From positions 1-5,457 of the forward strand of contig JAJYVK010000138.1 of NCBI GenBank assembly GCA_021792075.1: a DNA stretch of 5,457 bases, written 5' to 3'. Source of the DNA: Actinomycetes bacterium (GTDB lineage Bacteria; Actinomycetota; Acidimicrobiia; Acidimicrobiales; Acidimicrobiaceae). Shown here one piece after another: positions 1 to 5,457 of the stretch. How positions within the stretch are numbered: position 1 is the stretch's first letter; every line of letters begins with the position of its first letter. Made by a program: the position numbers and the translations under genes. The notes beneath the pieces were generated by a model. It made no database searches and was not told the origin of the DNA. It was given only the letters and a program-made list of their open reading frames with translations.

Positions 1-1757
1 TTGCCACCAGCATCGTTTTCATCGCTGGTAGGTTTCGTGTCAGGAGGCGGGGGAGGAGGAGGAGGCTGCCGAGTAGGTTTCGTGTCAGGAGGCTGCGACG
101 CAATTTCCTGGGCCTTCACTGCGCGCATATCGCCACGAACCTGGCGGATATTCTTGCGTTTGGCTGCGCGCCAGGCAGCCCTGGCTTCGAAGCCTGTCTG
201 CAGCGGGTTCTCGGGGTGGATTCTGATGTTTTCAAAGGCTTCCGGGACAGCCTTGAGCGTGCCTTTGTAGTGCGAGCCTAGCCATTCCTTGGTGTTGAGT
301 TTGACCTTGGGGTCTTCCTTTTTCTCCTCAGTCTCGCCATCGTCCGGCGATGGGACTCCATCGGCTCCGCCCGGACCGTCACTAGGCAGGCTTACGCCAC
401 TGCCGTCTGGTGTGGATTGCACAGTCTGGCCGCCTTCCCCGTTGGCTGAATTGCCGGCGCCAGCCGGTCGGGTGGACGATCTCGAATCCGAACCGCCAGC
501 CGTCGTGGCAGGTCCACCGTTTAGTGAAGACGAAGTTCCGTTGGTCGAGCTGGTTCTCGTGCCTCCCGATTTCCCGCTTACGATCTCGTCCTGGAGCTTG
601 GACCTGTCAACGTTTCGTGTGGAATCGCCTCCGAGTGCTCCGCCAGTACTGGACTTTTTGCCACCTCCAAAGACTTTCGTCAGACCTCTCGTCAGTTTGG
701 TCTCTCCGTCTGATCCGGTCGGAGACAGAGTCTTGGAGGCAGTACCGGCCAGCTGCTGATGCCCGGAGCGGAATGCTTCGTGGATTGCGTTACCCGCCTG
801 AAATACCATTGAGAGGATGAACTTGGGGAGAAAAATCGCGGCGGCCAGGATTAGAATCCCCCCGAATGCGTTGGAGAAATACTGCACAGGGTCGACGGTG
901 CTACTGCTTGCTGTGAGCGCGGTGGAAAAACTGACAAGATGGTTACCGACCATAGCTGAGAGGTTGGCCGCATCGCTTCCCAGCGCGGATGTTTGTATCG
1001 TTCCGGTCGCTCCCATCGCAGCGATTCCCACAGCCAGGATAGAGGTGATGATGAACGGCATGGAGATTGCGGCAACCACCCCTTCGACCGCTTCGCGGAA
1101 CCCGTCTTTTCTAAAGAGCGCCAGGTATGGCGCAAAGTAGATCAGGAGAAACACGACGGCGTGCGCGACAACGAGGATCAGTATCAGCAGTCCGACCAGG
1201 ATAAGTCCAATGAAAAGGATCAATAGCGTGACAAAGATCGAATCTTCGATGCCAGTGAGCGAGCTGACAGCGAAGATCGTGCCGAAAGTATGAGCAAGCC
1301 CTTGACTGTTGACGCTGGCCACGCTTATCAGAGCGTCGTCGAGCGCGCCTACGAGTTTTTCGACCGGATCGACGAGGAGGCTGAGGACGAACGAGATCAC
1401 GAGCGCGCCCATAATGCGCTTTAGCATCTCCTCCGTCGAGCTCTTGGAGTTTCCCCCCGTTAGCCCTTTAGTAGCCAGCCAAACGAGAAAGATAAGCATG
1501 GCAAGGCTGGGGATAATCACGGCGTTGAAGTCCAGGAGCTTTTGGAAGCTGCCGCCGAACACCAGATTGTCGTTGCTGATGAACTTCTGTACTAGCGACA
1601 GCTCGGCGGTGAATGCGTGCGCTACAGCCGTGCCTATGTCCGTAAAGACGGCGACGACGCCTTGCACGATCATGTTGGTGAAAAACGATCCCACGTATTT
1701 AGAGGGAGCGTTTAGAATTGGACCGACAATAGGAAGCCCTAGGGCAAAAAGTCCCAT
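1..1757 (-). CDS. VirB6/TrbL-like polytopic membrane protein with long hydrophilic tail, partial (C-terminus beyond left edge)
   Basis: The frame is open for 585 codons from ATG 1757 and runs off the left edge with no stop. Residues 1-325 are mostly hydrophobic, with likely membrane segments near 25-50, 76-97, 113-130, 172-210 (long enough for two), 225-250 and 296-320. Residues 340-480 are low-complexity Gly/Ser/Thr/Asn/Asp-rich. Residues about 488-552 are basic and more ordered in composition (starting NTKEWLGSHYKGTLK). Then come two PPDTKPT repeats around an eight-proline run. A polytopic N-terminal half with a disordered cytoplasmic tail, encoded beside a VirB4 gene, fits the VirB6/TrbL inner-membrane channel component of type IV secretion, in actinobacteria the SCO6881-like group. 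The family call rests on topology and context, as I recognise no diagnostic motif. The start is supported by AGGA six bases upstream. It lies 44 bases after the small membrane gene, so the two are probably co-transcribed. Confidence 0.75.
   Translation of the reverse strand, partial: MGLFALGLPIVGPILNAPSKYVGSFFTNMIVQGVVAVFTDIGTAVAHAFTAELSLVQKFISNDNLVFGGSFQKLLDFNAVIIPSLAMLIFLVWLATKGLTGGNSKSSTEEMLKRIMGALVISFVLSLLVDPVEKLVGALDDALISVASVNSQGLAHTFGTIFAVSSLTGIEDSIFVTLLILFIGLILVGLLILILVVAHAVVFLLIYFAPYLALFRKDGFREAVEGVVAAISMPFIITSILAVGIAAMGATGTIQTSALGSDAANLSAMVGNHLVSFSTALTASSSTVDPVQYFSNAFGGILILAAAIFLPKFILSMVFQAGNAIHEAFRSGHQQLAGTASKTLSPTGSDGETKLTRGLTKVFGGGKKSSTGGALGGDSTRNVDRSKLQDEIVSGKSGGTRTSSTNGTSSSLNGGPATTAGGSDSRSSTRPAGAGNSANGEGGQTVQSTPDGSGVSLPSDGPGGADGVPSPDDGETEEKKEDPKVKLNTKEWLGSHYKGTLKAVPEAFENIRIHPENPLQTGFEARAAWRAAKRKNIRQVRGDMRAVKAQEIASQPPDTKPTRQPPPPPPPPDTKPTSDENDAGG
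28..93. repeat. 21-bp direct repeat flanking a polyproline-coding tract
   Basis: Positions 28-48 and 73-93 are identical over 21 bases, with a 24-base gap of mainly GGA/GGC triplets between them. The period is 45 bases, or 15 codons, so the reading frame of the VirB6-like gene is kept. On the minus strand each copy encodes PPDTKPT, and the gap contributes most of an eight-proline run. This looks like an in-frame tandem duplication in the tail of that protein. Confidence 0.85.
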
Positions 1758-1763
1758 TTTTTA

Positions 1764-1767
1764 TCCT
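1764..1767 (-). promoter_or_regulatory. Ribosome binding site of the VirB6-like gene
   Basis: AGGA on the minus strand sits six bases before ATG 1757, separated by TAAAAA. The spacing is good and fixes the start of the VirB6-like gene. No separate promoter is evident in the 44-base gap after the preceding gene. Confidence 0.65.
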
Positions 1768-1801
1768 GTCTCGCAGTTATTGGTGATGGTGGACAATGCC
1801 G

Positions 1802-2098
1802 TCATCCGCCAAATATCCCTTGGAGCGTTGCGAATACGACTGTCAACGCCAAGGCGCCGATCACGATCCCCGCTCCCGCCTTCATCGCGCGGCTGCCCCA
1901 CTGTGCCATCCCCGACGAATTGTGGGTTGAACCCAAACCGTGGGCTACCAGACCTACCAGGAACACTACCGGCCCGAGGATGAGGACGAAATGCTCGAGG
2001 AAACTCTGGATGCTGGTCATGATGGTGTCGACACCGGTGGTCGACACCGTGGCTGCGAGGATAAGGCTCGTTTGCCAGAGGGTAAGGAAGCTGCTCAT
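1802..2098 (-). CDS. Small membrane protein, VirB2/TrbC pilin-like (98 aa)
   Basis: This 98-residue protein starts MSSFLTLWQTSLILAATVST and ends LQGIFGG. It has a moderately hydrophobic N-terminus (about 5-20), a strong membrane segment near 35-53, a short loop with R70 and K73, and a second membrane segment near 74-95. Two membrane helices joined by a small basic loop, in a protein of about 100 residues encoded between VirB4- and VirB6-like genes, match VirB2/TrbC-type pilin subunits and the small membrane proteins of Gram-positive conjugation systems. The N-terminus lacks the basic residues of a classical signal peptide and there is no cysteine, so processing is uncertain. The start is well fixed: a TAA stop lies directly before the ATG in frame, and AGAGG sits seven bases upstream. 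Its own promoter-like box lies at 2148-2177. I am confident of the gene and only moderately confident of the pilin role. Confidence 0.7.
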   Translation of the reverse strand: MSSFLTLWQTSLILAATVSTTGVDTIMTSIQSFLEHFVLILGPVVFLVGLVAHGLGSTHNSSGMAQWGSRAMKAGAGIVIGALALTVVFATLQGIFGG

Positions 2099-2105
2099 TT
2101 AGAGA

Positions 2106-2110
2106 CCTCT
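2106..2110 (-). promoter_or_regulatory. Ribosome binding site of the small membrane protein gene
   Basis: AGAGG on the minus strand is seven bases before ATG 2098. The in-frame TAA at 2099-2101 rules out any longer form. This is the only one of the three box-associated genes with a clear Shine-Dalgarno leader. Confidence 0.75.
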
Positions 2111-2147
2111 TTTCCGTTTCAGTAGACATTTCTTCGTCTCTATGTAG

Positions 2148-2177
2148 GTATTTATGCAAGAAATTCGGTCTGGTGGC
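2148..2177 (-). promoter_or_regulatory. Promoter-like box, copy A, upstream of the small membrane protein gene
   Basis: On the minus strand GCCACCAGA (2177-2169) is followed by 11 bases and then GCATAAATAC (2157-2148). The same layout occurs twice more in the window. If GCCACC and TAAATA are taken as -35 and -10 elements, the spacer is 17 bases and the predicted start of transcription is A2141. That gives a 43-base leader to ATG 2098. Promoter function is inferred from position, spacing and repetition. The upstream hexamer does not match the usual TTGACA. Confidence 0.6.
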
Positions 2178-2203
2178 TGTTTTTGGGGGTTTTGGGGAAA
2201 AAA

Positions 2204-2224
2204 CTTCAAAATTCCGAGAATTTT
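2204..2224. promoter_or_regulatory. AT-rich dyad element just after the VirB4 stop; operator or weak terminator
   Basis: The element contains a perfect inverted repeat: AAAATTC at 2208-2214, a three-base loop, and GAATTTT at 2218-2224. It matches 16 of 21 bases of the element at 4989-5009 when both are read on the minus strand. It begins two bases after the VirB4 stop codon. A run of six T follows four bases after the stem on the minus strand, so a weak intrinsic terminator for VirB4 is possible. The stem is almost all A-T, and a related copy exists between the divergent promoters. A protein-binding site or upstream promoter element is therefore at least as likely. Confidence 0.45.
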
Positions 2225-2225
2225 T

Positions 2226-4916
2226 TTAGCTCCAGGGTTCGAAAAACATCTCCGAGTTCGGTTCCGAGTCCTTTTTCATCGACCTGACCTGCGCTGACGC
2301 CATATTTTGATCGGTATCGGTCGTCAGAGAATCCCTCTCGGCCAAGACCGTTCTGCAAAGGTAGTGGCTGCCTCCGATCATCGCCAGGAACAGCCCGCGG
2401 TAATTGGACCCAGCGTCGTCCAAGTTCAATATCTCTTGCTCGGCTTGGGTGAGAGTAAACGTCTTTGCGATCAGTTCAATCTCGCTAGAAGAGTTGGAAA
2501 AGATGAAGGCGCTCTGAACCGCGTCGATGATGGTCTGCAGCTTTCCCGATACCGCGGTTCCGGTGTTCGCCGCGCCGAGCACGTCGGACAGTCCATGCAT
2601 TGTGAGAACCAGCGACACTCCGTATGACCGCGAGAGCTTGGTGGTGGTCTGGAGAAACGAAGCCAGATTGTCCAAGACCGCCCAGCCTTCGTCGACAATG
2701 AGAAAGGAGCGCTGGGCCAGATTGGAGATCGCGTTCCTGAGCCAGAATGCGACCACGGATGAGACCGGCTTGAAAAGAGCGGGGTCCCTGAACGCTTCTG
2801 AGAGGTTGATTATCATCCCTTTCGGATTCAGTCCGACCGAGGTCTTCCCGTCGAATAGTCCACCCAGCTGTCCCGAGCCGAGGTACCTCTGAAGCCCGGC
2901 GACGACGGGGATCAGCCGCTGCACCGATTCCTTGCGGTCCGGAGTGCCCATCGAATGCACTATTTCGTCGGGAACTTGGCGCAATATCTCCACGGCCTCG
3001 AAGAGGGTGTCCCCTGGGACCAACAGCTCCGCTGCCTTGTCCAACGCCGCCGCCTCGTCAGGGGTGAGACTGCGCTCCATCACCGATGAGGCGAGAATGC
3101 TGAGCATCGCCGCCTTCGCGCCCACGGAATCCAGATCCAAGGGATTGATCCTGGTCTGGCCTGGCGCTAGGCGCAGATATGGCAGCCCTAGCTCTCTAGC
3201 CACGTCCGCGTATTCGCCTTTGGGGTCAAGCGCGAAAAAGCCGTACCCGTGCACTCCCGAGCCTCGCAGGGCCAGGATTTTGGAGAAGGTGGATTTTCCG
3301 GTGCCAACCTGGCCCAGGACGATAGCGATTGGCGAAGTGACGATGTGTTCTGCATAGAGTTCGAAGGGATCCCAGGAAAAGGGTGCTCCGGAGAGATCAT
3401 CACGGCCAAGAAGGATCCCAGGCACGCCCAATGGGGCCGCGATCTGCGCCTGATAAAGCGACTGCGCCCTTGCGGTCGAGAGGGTGTGGGATTCGAAATA
3501 GAGGGGAGTGACGCAGAATGGAAGACTGGTGGCCCAGCCCTCGTCGTGGCGCCAGTCCACTCGACGCAGCCGCATGTAGCAGGTTCCGGCCTCGCGCATC
3601 AGCCAGGTTTCAGCGTCGTCGAGGATTCTTTCGCTGTCGGCTGTTATCGTGACCGTGGCTATGCCTTTCAGCATCGCTTCGCCGGTGGTCAGGTCCCGCT
3701 CGGTTTCACGCGCGGATTCGATCTCCGCGTATTCACGCGACATTATCCGCTGGTTGCCCCGACCCGAAGCGCGGGTCAACGTTTCCATCTCGACCTTGTT
3801 CGCTTCCCTCTCTGCTTGCCTGAGCGCCATTTGAGGGTCGGTTATGTTGAATATGTACGACAGCGTGTAGCGTGCGATGTTGGGGGGAATCCCGCCCAGC
3901 AGGTTCAGCTGCCAGGTATCCGCCACTGCCATCTGAGGGAACTCGGTAATCACGTAGCTGCGTGAGAGGTGGTAGGGGAGGATCAGCTCCTTCGCTGCGG
4001 TCGAGAGGTTGTATTCCGTCGGTACAAGGGAGGCGATTGAACTTCCATGGGACTCGAGCAACGAGCGCAGGAACGCCGTGTCGGGATTCAAAGCGCCGCT
4101 TATGAGCTCAGCGAGTTCGTCGGGACTCAAAAGCCTTGCGTTGCGTATCATCCCGCGGATGGTCCGGTCGATCCGGTCCACAGCCAGTTTGAGCGCTTCA
4201 GTGCGGTCTGGGCTTATCTTTGCGAACTCGACCACCAGGTAGCACTTGCGCTCGTAGACCTGGCCGCCGACCGCGCTCGCCACCTCCCCGTAGCGTTCAG
4301 TCAACTCTTTGTCCAAGTTGGGATCGGCCTCGATCAGTCGGCGCAAGGTGTCTTTCGGTCCCGCTGCGGTGGTGACTATGATGTCGGTGAAAAACTGGAG
4401 CCGCTTGACCGACTGACCGGCGATAGAGGCAAGGAGCCTCCCCCACTGGGCGAAGGTGGATCCCTGTTCGGCGCGGGAGGACAGGAGCAGGTGGCTGGCG
4501 GCGGGTATCAGCCACACTCCCAGGTAACACATGCGGTTCTCATAACCGAGGTCGGAGAAGTATACCGCTCCCGCGCCGGGGCTGACGCGCACTATGGATG
4601 CATCGCCGCAACCTGAGAGATGGATGGTTTGCACCAGGTGGGAGCCATGGAACCCTTGCTTCTTTTTGTCTCGGAACAAGACTCCCTGGATCTTTCTCCA
4701 GTTCTTCTTGGCCCAGATGAAAGCCCATTCGCTCGCGATGTGGTGCTTGATCGGGAGCCCGTTGCCGATTATTACGACCGACCCGAAGAGGAGCTCCAGG
4801 GCCAGGTTGTGCAGAAGCTGCATCATGAGAAAAACAGCAAGCACGGTCAAAAGTGTCTGGTTCCGCACGAAGGGGATCCAGTTGTTCGACCTTCTCTTTG
4901 GAAATTTTGTCGCCAT
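2226..4916 (-). CDS. VirB4-family conjugation ATPase with SCO6880-like N-terminal half
   Basis: This 896-residue protein would power pilus assembly and DNA transfer at the inner face of the membrane. Residues 21-54 form a membrane hairpin followed by EWAFIWAKKNWRK, as in the PrgI-like start of SCO6880-family proteins. Residues about 55-490 are the SCO6880/VirB4 N-terminal region, and the rest is a RecA-like ATPase. Visible motifs are Walker A GQVGTGKS (535-542), DPKGEY (564-569), INPLD (590-594), Walker B FLIVDE (738-743) and SRSYGVSLVLTMHGLSDV (762-779), with His774 where many VirB4 proteins have Gln. The C-terminus has TTDTDQNM, like the TDT motif of actinobacterial relatives. In many actinobacteria I recall these two halves as separate genes, so this looks like a fused or unsplit form. 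An in-frame ATG exists at 4994. I prefer 4916 because the extra 26 codons run through promoter-like box B, whose spacing predicts a transcript starting at 4916. Confidence 0.93.
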   Translation of the reverse strand: MATKFPKRRSNNWIPFVRNQTLLTVLAVFLMMQLLHNLALELLFGSVVIIGNGLPIKHHIASEWAFIWAKKNWRKIQGVLFRDKKKQGFHGSHLVQTIHLSGCGDASIVRVSPGAGAVYFSDLGYENRMCYLGVWLIPAASHLLLSSRAEQGSTFAQWGRLLASIAGQSVKRLQFFTDIIVTTAAGPKDTLRRLIEADPNLDKELTERYGEVASAVGGQVYERKCYLVVEFAKISPDRTEALKLAVDRIDRTIRGMIRNARLLSPDELAELISGALNPDTAFLRSLLESHGSSIASLVPTEYNLSTAAKELILPYHLSRSYVITEFPQMAVADTWQLNLLGGIPPNIARYTLSYIFNITDPQMALRQAEREANKVEMETLTRASGRGNQRIMSREYAEIESARETERDLTTGEAMLKGIATVTITADSERILDDAETWLMREAGTCYMRLRRVDWRHDEGWATSLPFCVTPLYFESHTLSTARAQSLYQAQIAAPLGVPGILLGRDDLSGAPFSWDPFELYAEHIVTSPIAIVLGQVGTGKSTFSKILALRGSGVHGYGFFALDPKGEYADVARELGLPYLRLAPGQTRINPLDLDSVGAKAAMLSILASSVMERSLTPDEAAALDKAAELLVPGDTLFEAVEILRQVPDEIVHSMGTPDRKESVQRLIPVVAGLQRYLGSGQLGGLFDGKTSVGLNPKGMIINLSEAFRDPALFKPVSSVVAFWLRNAISNLAQRSFLIVDEGWAVLDNLASFLQTTTKLSRSYGVSLVLTMHGLSDVLGAANTGTAVSGKLQTIIDAVQSAFIFSNSSSEIELIAKTFTLTQAEQEILNLDDAGSNYRGLFLAMIGGSHYLCRTVLAERDSLTTDTDQNMASAQVRSMKKDSEPNSEMFFEPWS

Positions 4917-4922
4917 ACCTAT

Positions 4923-4952
4923 GTATTTACGCCAGATTTCCGTTCTGGTGGC
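4923..4952 (-). promoter_or_regulatory. Promoter-like box, copy B, driving the VirB4 gene as a leaderless transcript
   Basis: On the minus strand GCCACCAGA (4952-4944) is followed by 11 bases and GCGTAAATAC (4932-4923). It differs from copies A and C at one conserved position, A to G. The TAAATA hexamer ends at 4924 and ATG 4916 begins exactly seven bases later. That is the usual distance from a -10 element to the transcription start, and it predicts a leaderless mRNA. There is no well-spaced Shine-Dalgarno site before this ATG; the nearest AGG lies within four bases of it. Confidence 0.6.
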
Positions 4953-4988
4953 TACGAAGAAGCCGATCTGACCGAAACTTAAAGATTT

Positions 4989-5009
4989 TTCCAAAACTTC
5001 GAGAAATTT
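4989..5009. promoter_or_regulatory. AT-rich dyad element shared by the divergent promoters
   Basis: Read on the minus strand, this 21-base stretch matches the element at 2204-2224 at 16 positions, both keeping TTCTCG with flanking A/T runs. It contains a TTC-N2-GAA dyad. It lies 36 bases before copy B on the minus strand and 21 bases before copy C on the plus strand. For copy A the corresponding gap is 26 bases, which differs from the copy B gap by 10, about one helical turn. This suggests a regulator site or an upstream promoter element. No protein is identified. Confidence 0.4.
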
Positions 5010-5030
5010 TCGGTTTTTCCTCTAAAAGCG

Positions 5031-5060
5031 GCCACCAGATTTGTTTTTTTGCATAAATAC
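5031..5060 (+). promoter_or_regulatory. Promoter-like box, copy C, driving the divergent gene as a leaderless transcript
   Basis: GCCACCAGA (5031-5039) is followed by 11 bases, seven of them a terminal T run, and GCATAAATAC (5051-5060). The TAAATA hexamer ends at 5059 and ATG 5067 begins exactly seven bases later, as in copy B. No Shine-Dalgarno sequence precedes the ATG. The 76-base stretch between copies B and C (4955-5030) is AT-rich and holds only the shared dyad element. Confidence 0.6.
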
Positions 5061-5066
5061 CTATAC

Positions 5067-5457
5067 ATGGAGAACTTGCCGGATTTTGAAACGGGATCGC
5101 CTGCTTCGGCGCGGAGTGGATACGCAAGCCATCTGCGCAGCCTTGGCTACCTCGTGGAGCAGGCATACAGGCGCACTGACGGTGCCTGCGCCTGTGGGGA
5201 CAGCTCATGCCGCAAATCTCCCCACTTTGCGAGCGATCCCGACGCTCCCTCGGAAATCCACCTGGTAATGCGGGCGGAGGCCGTGGCGGTAACGAGCGAG
5301 ATGAGCGTAGTGCAACGGGCGCTGCGATTCGGCTCAGCGGTTGCCATCCTCAGACATGGCGGCACAAGCTATCTGTTCATCTCCGATCCTCGCAGTCTTC
5401 CGAGTGTCGCGCCAGTGATCGCTCCAGGGCAGGGGTGGATCGCGCTTCCTCCGTATC
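5067..5457 (+). CDS. Degenerate primase/polymerase-like protein, partial (C-terminus beyond right edge)
   Basis: An open frame of 130 codons starts at ATG 5067 (MENLPDFETG) and continues past the right edge. Residues 41-53 carry C-A-C-G-x3-C-x4-H (Cys41, Cys43, Cys48, His53). This resembles the CxCG...C...H motif at the N-terminus of bifunctional primase/polymerase proteins. The visible end, GWIALPPY (123-130), resembles their conserved GGYVALPPS segment. The region between (SEMSVVQRALRFGSAVAILR) recalls short Streptomyces proteins annotated as bifunctional DNA primase/polymerase. I see no DxD-type metal-binding motif in the visible part, so it may be catalytically inactive and act as a replication accessory or regulator. 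The family call is from memory of the motif pattern. The start is supported by box C, and the gene diverges from VirB4. A partial zinc-binding protein of another family is the main alternative. Confidence 0.6.
   Translation, partial: MENLPDFETGSPASARSGYASHLRSLGYLVEQAYRRTDGACACGDSSCRKSPHFASDPDAPSEIHLVMRAEAVAVTSEMSVVQRALRFGSAVAILRHGGTSYLFISDPRSLPSVAPVIAPGQGWIALPPY

Noticed and set aside
289..759. 156-codon plus-strand frame
   Set aside because: It is Pro/Ser-rich antisense to the low-complexity tail of the VirB6-like gene and reflects that composition. No start signal or domain is visible.
1309..1983. 224-codon plus-strand frame
   Set aside because: It is antisense to the membrane-protein coding frames, crosses the junction of two real genes and lacks a ribosome binding site.
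1761..2159. 132-codon minus-strand frame overlapping the small membrane gene
   Set aside because: It is rich in Arg, Pro, His and Gly with no recognisable domain, as expected of an alternate frame. It begins inside box A and overlaps the well-supported membrane protein over most of its length.
2180..2198. GGGGGTTTTGGGG tract resembling a telomere-like or G-quadruplex sequence
   Set aside because: Only two G runs are present, and four are needed for an intramolecular quadruplex. It is treated as part of the biased spacer between the dyad and box A.
3249..3965. 238-codon plus-strand frame
   Set aside because: It lies fully antisense within the ATPase gene, whose Walker A and SCO6880-like region are clear on the other strand.
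2145..5065. The three boxes as ends of a mobile element or as attachment sites
   Set aside because: The copies differ in the 11-base spacers, show no target duplications and each sits at promoter distance from a gene, so regulatory function explains them better.
4927..5208. 93-codon minus-strand frame across the divergent region
   Set aside because: It reads through both promoter boxes and is antisense to the 5' end of the divergent gene, which has a better-supported start and family motif.

Overview
The window looks like part of a conjugative plasmid or integrative conjugative element, most likely from an actinomycete-type bacterium. Three things point that way. The large gene joins an SCO6880-like N-terminal half to a VirB4 ATPase half, a pairing I associate with actinobacterial conjugation loci. 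The rightmost gene resembles the short, apparently catalytically degenerate primase/polymerase-like proteins of Streptomyces and relatives. Two genes appear to be transcribed as leaderless mRNAs, which is common in that phylum. GC content is moderate by eye, below that of Streptomyces, so the exact lineage is left open.

Layout. Bases 1-4916 hold a three-gene minus-strand block, read right to left. First comes a VirB4-type ATPase (4916-2226), then a 98-residue small membrane protein resembling a VirB2/TrbC pilin (2098-1802), then a large polytopic VirB6/TrbL-like protein with a long Pro/Gly/Ser-rich tail that runs off the left edge (1757-1). On the right, a gene on the opposite strand (5067 to beyond 5457) diverges from the VirB4 gene across a 150-base AT-rich region. 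The three minus-strand products would form the energy source, pilin-like subunit and inner-membrane channel of a type IV secretion system. Relaxase, coupling protein and cell-wall hydrolase are not in the window.

The most unusual feature is regulatory. A bipartite box, GCCACCAGA, then exactly 11 variable bases, then GC(A/G)TAAATAC, occurs three times, each time just upstream of and oriented toward a gene: VirB4, the small membrane protein and the divergent gene. In two copies the start ATG lies exactly 7 bases after the TAAATA hexamer, so transcription would begin at the A of the ATG. The third copy gives a predicted 43-base leader with a Shine-Dalgarno site. A 21-base AT-rich dyad element lies upstream of the boxes, once between the two divergent promoters and once just after the VirB4 stop. 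Together these suggest a shared promoter class or regulon that coordinates the transfer genes with the divergent gene.

I see no tRNA, rRNA, CRISPR array, insertion sequence or transposase.
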